Below are positions 57,676 to 64,000 of a DNA stretch of 64,000 bases, piece after piece. Position numbers and translations under genes: made by a program. Each line of letters begins with the position of its first letter. The first letter of the stretch is position 1. This DNA is from Morella rubra (taxonomy: Eukaryota; Streptophyta; Magnoliopsida; Fagales; Myricaceae): the NCBI GenBank assembly GCA_003952965.2, contig CM025850.1, forward strand, positions 6,498,125 to 6,562,124. Reading direction: 5' to 3'. The notes below the pieces were generated by a model. The model did no database searches. It was not told the DNA's origin and worked only from the letters and a program-made list of their open reading frames with translations.

Positions 57676-58963
57676 TGTTCTGCTCCTTGAGCCGTCTAAC
57701 TCAATTTTGATGATAACAATGACAAAAACTTTTGGAATATTTTTAGGATACGTAGTTGTCAATCCACTAGTCAATCGAGAGTACTCAATTGTGTTTATAT
57801 TTCTCTTTAATTCATTATACCCTATATTCAATTTTAAACACCATGACTTGCACCTAAACTATGACATTTTTCACTGTAGAGTTTTCGTGTTGAAACGAAA
57901 CAGATTGCATATCAAAAAACACTGAAAAACTCTATTTGTCAAGATGCTGTTGACACAAGGTTGACATGGTATCGACACATAGCACAGAAGCCAAAATTTC
58001 CATTTTGATGGAGTCGACACATAAGAAGCACAATGTTGACACATATGAAGATGGTGTCCACACATGGTGAAGGAAGTGTCAACACATACCAAAGGCACCT
58101 GCGAGTCAGTTCCAGACTTGATGAAGGTGTCGACACATAGGCATGTATGTGTCGACACATATTGTGGGAACTCTATTTTTAAAAAGATGACTTAGCATGG
58201 GAATTAAGACGTTATGACACTTAGGGCACCTCTCTAAAATTTCAAAAAGGCCATTAAGACTTCAAACTAAAGACCTATAAAGGGAACCTTATGGAGAGAG
58301 AAAATAAATCTTTTGCACACCTTTTACCTCTCCTACATCATCAATACTAACCTAGCCTCCAAAAAGTGAGAGAAAAGCGCAAAAGACAAAGGCTGCACGT
58401 TTTCCAAGAGATCTGCTCTGTCTTGCTGTCATCATCATCAATCTTGTCTTGTAGCCATTTATTGAGCTTTATTTTGCTGATTTAGCTTTGAGAGCTATTG
58501 TTTATTCATTCCTATCATTAAACTTTGAAAACCTTTTAAGTGTGTGATACATTTGGGCCTTCCCGTGAGGATAGTAGAAATTTCATAGGTTACGAGATTT
58601 GTGTACGAGTTAAAGACTGAGCTCGGGAAAACTCTTGTAACAGTTACTTAGCACCCGAAGCTAAGTTGTAGACACTATTAGATTATAGTGAGAAGCCCAA
58701 GGAAGACAATAGCCATAGGGGTGGACGTAGGCAAGTCTTGACCGAACTACCTAAAAAATGCAGTGTTATCTTTCTTCCCTACTCTCTTACATTATTGCTA
58801 TCATTTATTATTTTTCGTTGGTTTTAGCTTTTATTATATTCAGATCTGCAATTTTTTTATTCGTTGAAAATGTCTATTTTCAAGATCTGTGTTTTTATCG
58901 AAAAAAGGCTAAGTTTTTTTATAAACTCAATTCACCCCCTTCTTGGGTTGCTATTTGGACTCA
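57676..58963 (+). mobile_element. Probable copia LTR (solo or truncated)
   Basis: Starts TGTTCTGCTCC and includes TTTTGATGATAACAATGACA, common near the start of copia LTRs. Ends AATTCACCCCCTTCTTGGGT ..GGACTCA, common near their 3' ends. No matching 5-bp duplication or PBS was found, so ends are tentative. Confidence 0.45.
57950..58165. repeat. GTGTCGACACAT palindrome cluster
   Basis: At least seven variants of GTGTCGACACAT within about 215 bp (for example at 58130 and 58149), inside the LTR candidate's U3 region. Perfect copies are self-complementary. Confidence 0.6.
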
Positions 58964-58974
58964 CATATGTAATA

Positions 58975-59410
58975 ATACCTTATACTAGTACCTTAATTAT
59001 GGTATACTAGTACCTTACTATACTTGTATTATATAATATACTTGTATATTCTTATACATATATGTATATATAGATATGTAATAGTAAATATATTAGTACC
59101 TTGTACTATTTATAATAGTACCTTGTAATTATATTTAATAGTACCTTATATATAGTATACATATTATTAATAGTACCTTATACATATTATATATAGTATT
59201 TATAGTACCTTATACATATTATTTATAGTACCTTATACATATTATTTATTAGTAGTACCTTATACAGTATTATACATATATATAGTACCTTATACTATTA
59301 GTACCTTATACTATATATATTATTTATATAGTACCTTGTACATATTATTTAAATATAATAGTATCTAGCACATTTTATATATGTAATATATAGTTCCTTG
59401 TATATATTAT
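58975..59410. repeat. Tandem repeat with TAGTACCTTATAC core
   Basis: TAGTACCTTATA(C) recurs more than ten times, separated by 10-35 bases of TATATTATTTATA-type spacer. A degenerate minisatellite, absent elsewhere in the window. Confidence 0.75.
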
Positions 59411-59554
59411 TTGAGTATTAATTAAATTATTTCAAAAATGTTCGAACATATAAATATCATTCAAACAAGAAAAAGTATGAAACGACGCCGTATCATTTCT
59501 AAAAAAACGTTCGAACGATACTTCGATAACTGTTAGAATGATATTTCCGTTCAT

Positions 59555-59895
59555 ACCATTTTAAAGACTGTTCCAACGGGGTTTGAATGAAAATAAAAAA
59601 TTAAGCGCCAAAATTACCCATCTTTTTTCCATTTGAATGTTTTTAAAGACCGTTCAAACAGGGTTTTAATGAAAATAAAAAATTAAGCGCCAAAATTACC
59701 CGCCTTTTTCCGTTATAACGCTTTTAAAGACCGTTCGAACGGGATTTGAATAAAAATGAAAAATTAAGCGCCAAAATTACCCACCTTTTTTCCGTTAGAA
59801 TGCTTTTATAGACTGTTCGAATGGGGTTTGAATGAAAATAAAAGAAATTAAGCGCCAAAATTACACTTTTTTTCCATTAGAACGCTTTTAAAGAT
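59555..59895 (+). repeat. Four tandem copies of an 82-bp unit
   Basis: AAGCGCCAAAATTAC occurs at 59603, 59685, 59766 and 59850, spacing 82, 81 and 84. Each unit also has a GACCGTTCGAACGGG-like block and a TTTTTCCGTTAGAACGCTTT block. Confidence 0.85.
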
Positions 59896-59929
59896 GGAAA
59901 CGCCTCACAGGAAGTAAAAAAGAAAAGAT

Positions 59930-60065
59930 GGAAATCGTGAGAGTGAAAGAGAAGAAGAAGAAGGAGAGGAGAAGAAGAAGAACAAGAAAAAAAGAAGAAG
60001 AAGAAGGAAAGAAGAAGAAGGAGGAGGAGGAGAAGAAGAAGAAATAGGAGAAGGAGACGACGAAG
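59930..60065. repeat. Purine-rich GAA/GAG tract
   Basis: About 130 bp of AGAAGAAGAAG, interrupted microsatellite, within T5. Confidence 0.85.
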
Positions 60066-60569
60066 ACAGTTTCTCGTTTTTCAATGTTCGAACAGTTCAT
60101 CCACCATTAGAACGTTCTACCGTTAGAACATAATAACGTTTTATAATTTGATGAAAATTCGAATAGTCCACCCTTAGAATGTCCAGTCGACCGTTAGAAC
60201 ATTTGATGCAAGGTTCGAACAAGTTCAATCGGTTGCTATTTGATGTATCGTTCAAAGACCGTTTGAACGGTTTACTGCTAGTGTTCGAAGACCGTTCGAA
60301 TGGTTTACTGCTAGCGTTCAAAGACCATTCGAACGGTTGCCGTTGAATGTAGCATTTGAAAATCGTTCGAATGGTTGCCGTTGGATGTAGCATTCAAACG
60401 ATTGGAAATAGCGTTTGAACAATTGAAATATATCTGTCCCAAAAGGGCACTTTTTGGGACGAATATATTTTTGTCCCAAAAAACCTTTTGTAACGGACTT
60501 ATTGGGACATTTGGGGCGACGGACAAATTTCGTCCAAAAAATGTCCAAAAACCAAAATTTTTTGTAGTG

Positions 60570-62195
60570 TTGGATTTGTCACCAAATCGGGTCATTTTGT
60601 GCAAAAACGAATTGGGCCGTAATTTTAATGATTGGGCTGACTTAGGTGAACCCCAGAACGTCTGGAACTTAGTAAAGTATGTGCTTATATGTTAGGCCCA
60701 AGCTTGAGTCCTTATTGGACTTGAATGAGCTAAATAGACTTTTTTTCATTAAGCCTATAAGTTGTTGGACTTGCCTTTGTTTAAAATTGAAATGTTTACA
60801 AGATGCAACAATTAGCTTGCTGATTTAGAAAACTTTAAGTTGCTGAGCTTGCCTTATTAAGGTTTTGTGCACTTGAAATTTGAAATAGAAAGTTTTCTTA
60901 TCACTTGTGAATACGTGATTGGTGAATGATAAATATGTGATTAATAAATGACGAATATGCAATTAGTGAAATAGTGAACATGAGATTAGTAAATGATATC
61001 AAATATGATTGATACATATGCATTGGATGAGTCATATGCATCATTTGATGGATACGGAAATGGAAAAGTGAAAATGTGATGATATGGGTGACAGTACTGC
61101 TCATCGAAGGACGTGCAACCACCACTACGGGGTAGTGGGTGGCCTCTTTTAAGCAGAAGGCAATAGGAGAGCCTTTGCTTGGCGTTCTGGTGCGACAGAT
61201 AGCACAGGACTATCTTGGTAGAAAGGGAGTGGGATGTACAACCCTATCACTTGGGGATGAAACAATGAACACCAAAGGGTTCATGCATATCCTGCATCTG
61301 CATCTCGTTATATGGTAATAATAACTGCTTTCAAGTTTTAAATCCTACTGCTGAATTATTAACTATTTTCTTAACACTGTAAGTACGATATCCCTTTACT
61401 GTTAAAATAAATGCTTACTATGATCACATCCCTTATCCCACCTTACTGAGTCCTTAAGACCCACCCCGCCTTCGTATCTATTTTTGCATATTTCTGATAA
61501 GACAAAAGATGGTGCTATTTGAGTTTGTCCCACGAGCTTCCCACCCACATCTTAGTGGTTCATGTTCGCGTCTAGGTGACGGAGAACCTAGAAGTGATCG
61601 TGGAGCACTTGCCATACTTGGTCCACAAGGACCCGCCCCTGAGCGCTCCTTGTTCCCCTGTACATTGCCAACTTCATTGGACTGATCATCTAGTTCACCT
61701 CACATTGACCGATGATGAAGACTAATTTTCTTTTTCTGTTGTTTATTTAGCTTTTTGAACTATGGTCTGTATATATTTCCGTTTTCTTAACAATATAGGA
61801 TTAGGGATTAGATAGGCTAAAGTGAACTACTCAGTTCACAAATTTTGGTAAATAGTACCCTAATTTTGTAAGGATCTTAGGATCCTCCCATATCCCTAAC
61901 CCACTACCCTACTAATCGGATAGGTTGATCTAATGAAGTCTCTTGTTCAAAATCTCTCATCTTTAATATATCCAGTGTTTGCTTAAGTTTCTAACTTATA
62001 ATTTTCATTTTCGTATACTTTAATGTTTCTTAAAGAATTTACAATTTTTCGCTACTTATAAATTTTCTGCTGTGTATTTTTTAAACAACTCTTTGATTAG
62101 AAACTTATAAGGAATCCTACAGTCTTGAGAACATAGAATAGTTCATGCCATAATCTCGCCATGTATAACACCTCTATTACTATAAAGGGAGCTTA
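60570..62195. other. LTR-retrotransposon-like debris
   Basis: Words such as GTGGGTGGCCTCTTTTAAGC and CAGAAGGCAATAGGAGAGCC (61130-61165), AAGACCCACCCCGCC (61467) and GGTGACGGAGAACC (61577) are typical of plant gypsy LTRs. No open frame with a domain. Confidence 0.35.
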
Positions 62196-62199
62196 GAGA

Positions 62200-63220
62200 C
62201 TAATATAGGCACGAGACGTGACACTATGCGAGCAAGAATTGGAAACTTTGCAAAGTTCACCTTCCTCCAATTTAGAATATCAAATGTTGGAGTCTTTGTC
62301 TCAACTCCCTCAGATATATATCTTTCCACTCAGATTTGGACTCCAATAACTTATGGGAAACTCTCCATTCATCAAACTCATCCCAATTGGAATCATCATT
62401 ATCATCCATAGACACATCCGGATCCAAAACATCAAGAGTAAAAACACTATTTCCAATGGGTTCAGAATTACCACTAGAGAAGGCACTACTATACTCCTAA
62501 ACAATCGATCTAATATATTCTTCACTTTGGTTGTCTTCTCCTCCCCTTTTAACTCCCCCAAACACTTTCTTGAACCAAAGGTCCAACGTTATCAACTTGT
62601 ATCGAGGATTAAGCATGACTACAATAAATAGAAACCCATTAACCTTGTCCAAATCACCCTAATACTTAACATACTTCACTTGCATTTTTGTTGTTATATC
62701 CACAATCACCCTTTGCCCTCTGGTTCTATACTTGGTGATATGTCTAGTAATCTTAGCTAACTTCTCAAAGAAGGCATTAGCTACAAACAAGTTCGATCCT
62801 GATACTCGTAAAGTCACATCATAGAAAAACTTCAAAAATTTTATACAATGACGAATGTGATCCCAATCCTCAAAAGTGGATGGACCCAATCCCCGTTTCC
62901 CATGCCCCTCCTCATTCAAATAAATCACAAAGTGTCCATCATCTTCCAACATAAGCTCAAAAGCCCGCTAGTATTTTTTAGCCACATTCAACATAAAAAT
63001 AGGTGGAGTTCCAGCGGGTTGAAACATCAAGACTCAAAAATTGGCCAAATTTGATATTTCGGAGCGAAACACAATAGTTGTAGTTTTCTAACCTTTGGTG
63101 TGAAGACTTCACATACTTAATCAAGTTTAAAACATGTGGACAACACCTCAAATAGAGGAACTCATGGCCATACATGATCTTCAGACCACCTAAACTCCTA
63201 AGTGTTTGCCTCCTTTTCAA
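62200..63220 (-). pseudogene. hAT transposase pseudogene (DAYSLEEPER/RICESLEEPER type)
   Basis: Read on -: RCCPHVLNLIKYVKSSHQRL then LSLDVSTRWNSTYFYVE (63220-62978), the conserved hAT core. FLKFFYDVTLRVSGSNLFVA follows (62952-62659), then KVNGFLFIVVMLNPRYKL (about 62640-62590), and finally ERYISEGVETKTPTFDILNW with RKVNFAKFPILARI (about 62320-62210), the C-terminal dimerisation domain. The order is right, but several frameshifts and stops separate the parts. The catalytic N-terminal part and BED zinc finger are missing. Domesticated SLEEPER genes have this structure, but this copy is dead. Confidence 0.82.
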
Positions 63221-64000
63221 GAAAAAAAAATTTCATTTTAGTGTTTGGTTGTTCTTTTAAAATATTTGTTTAATGTTTGACACACTTAATGATTTACCTA
63301 TTTACATAAAAAGGCTTACTTACCGTACAAGTCCCTATGATTTACACTTATGACATTTTACTCTCTGAGGTATCAATTTCAACCTTCGGGTCCCTAAGTA
63401 AGCTTATAAGACAAATCGATCCCTCGTGCAATTGTCATCAGCCAACAGACGAAATGGTGCTCACGTGGATTTTAAATGCATCTTAACGCCAATCGTAGGC
63501 ATTAAAATTTTTTCTCAAAATTTTAACATTTTAACCTCTAATGTACTAATTTCAATGTGAATGTCCCTAAGGCTGAGGTACACTTTTGCTATAAAATTGT
63601 GCCTGCAGTTCAATTACAGTTAACCAACTAATGGAGAATGGCATGTGGCTTGGAAAGAGAAGAATATAAAACTATTAATACAACCATTCAAATTCAATTT
63701 TTATTTTAAAAATATTACTTTTTATTTATATATTATTTTTTATTTTTTAATAATTTTATTTTTGAAGGAAAAATTTTGATTTACGGAAAATTTAAGCTTA
63801 GTTTGTTTTCTAGAAAATAATAGAACTTGACTTGAAATTTTTTTATTTTGATCACATTTTGAAGGTGCTTGCTAAAAAACTGAAAACAAGTAAAACAAAT
63901 TACATTATTTTATAAGCAAATAAACCAACCCAAAAAGATAAAAAAAAAATAAAAAAGGCCCGAAAGCTAAGTGGGTTCTCAGCTAGGCTTAAAAGTACGC
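63221..64000. other. No gene recognised
   Basis: AT-rich. 63310-63650 has noncoding repeat-like text (CAAGTCCCTATGATTTACAC, CGGGTCCCTAAGTAAGC) of the kind found in foldback elements, but no clear inverted ends. Confidence 0.35.

Larger units (their letters stand above)
59420..60569 (+). mobile_element. CACTA-like element T5, right part
   Basis: Right end AAAATTTTTTGTAGTG (60569), with TCCCAAAAGGGCAC and AACGGACTTATTGGGACA collinear with the left end of T3 reversed. The 59430-59540 region matches 50580-50700 of T4. TTCGAACGG motifs are dense at 60080-60400. Following TTG does not pair with a known left flank; the left end is unresolved. Confidence 0.62.

Noticed and set aside
59603..59895. 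Regular repeats considered as a CRISPR array
   Set aside because: Units are contiguous 82-bp tandem repeats without unique spacers, in plant transposon DNA.
59888..60100. A 70-codon serine/phenylalanine frame on -
   Set aside because: It is the translation of the GAA/GAG purine tract.
44784..60569. A single 15.8-kb CACTA element from 44784 to 60569
   Set aside because: The ends match as a family, but flanking trinucleotides differ (GGC and TTG) and T3 has its own right end at 48543; nested or separate elements fit better.

Overview
This window is nuclear DNA of a flowering plant, most likely a eudicot. It is AT-rich, has short intron-bearing gene pieces with GT-AG junctions, and holds abundant plant-type transposons: CACTA, hAT, LINE/L1, Ty1-copia and MITEs. 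Nothing prokaryotic or viral was seen. A run of exactly 1000 N (52321-53320) is an assembly gap.

The backbone is a decayed cluster of LURP-one-related genes (LOR/DUF567, tubby-C-like fold), called here LOR-A to LOR-K. The ancestral gene has three exons with phase-0 introns: about 210-260 bp, a 228-bp middle exon, and about 140-195 bp. LOR-A, B, C and D are on +; E, F, G, H, I, J and K are on -. Only LOR-K (40203-41326, -) is intact in all three exons, with 210 codons. LOR-I and LOR-J each carry a single frameshift in exon 2. The others have lost starts, frameshifts, stops or exons, or are split by transposons.

Layout: 0-8 kb holds LOR-A exon 3, then LOR-B with a LINE in intron 2 and a 3.5-kb CACTA element in exon 3; that element carries two dihydroxy-acid dehydratase exons. 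8.5-9.4 kb is a retroposon with target-site repeats. 9.6-19.5 kb is a large palindrome carrying LOR-C/D and mirror copies E/F. 19.7-22 kb is LOR-G, broken by a LINE and a copia element. 23-24 kb is LOR-H. 25-26.1 kb is a pair of broken lipid-transfer-protein genes, one split by a hAT MITE. 26.2-29.5 kb is a CACTA-like element. 29.5-31 kb is LINE remains. 31.4-32.4 kb is LOR-I. 32.9-35.4 kb is a second CACTA-like element. 36-43 kb is a tandem duplication with LOR-J and LOR-K bordered by LINE RNase H remains. 44.8-51.5 kb is a second palindrome with two mirrored CACTA-like elements. After the gap come LTR-retrotransposon remains, a third inverted repeat, tandem repeats, another CACTA-like end and, at 62.2-63.2 kb, a dead hAT transposase gene.

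The story is birth and death of a putative defence-related family: segmental and inverted duplication, already broken genes being copied again, and transposons landing in exons, introns and promoters. A dispersed TTCGAAC-type motif, dense only inside one CACTA-like family, is the least explained signal. Coordinates of intact and broken exons come from splice-site reading; transposon limits marked approximate are estimates.
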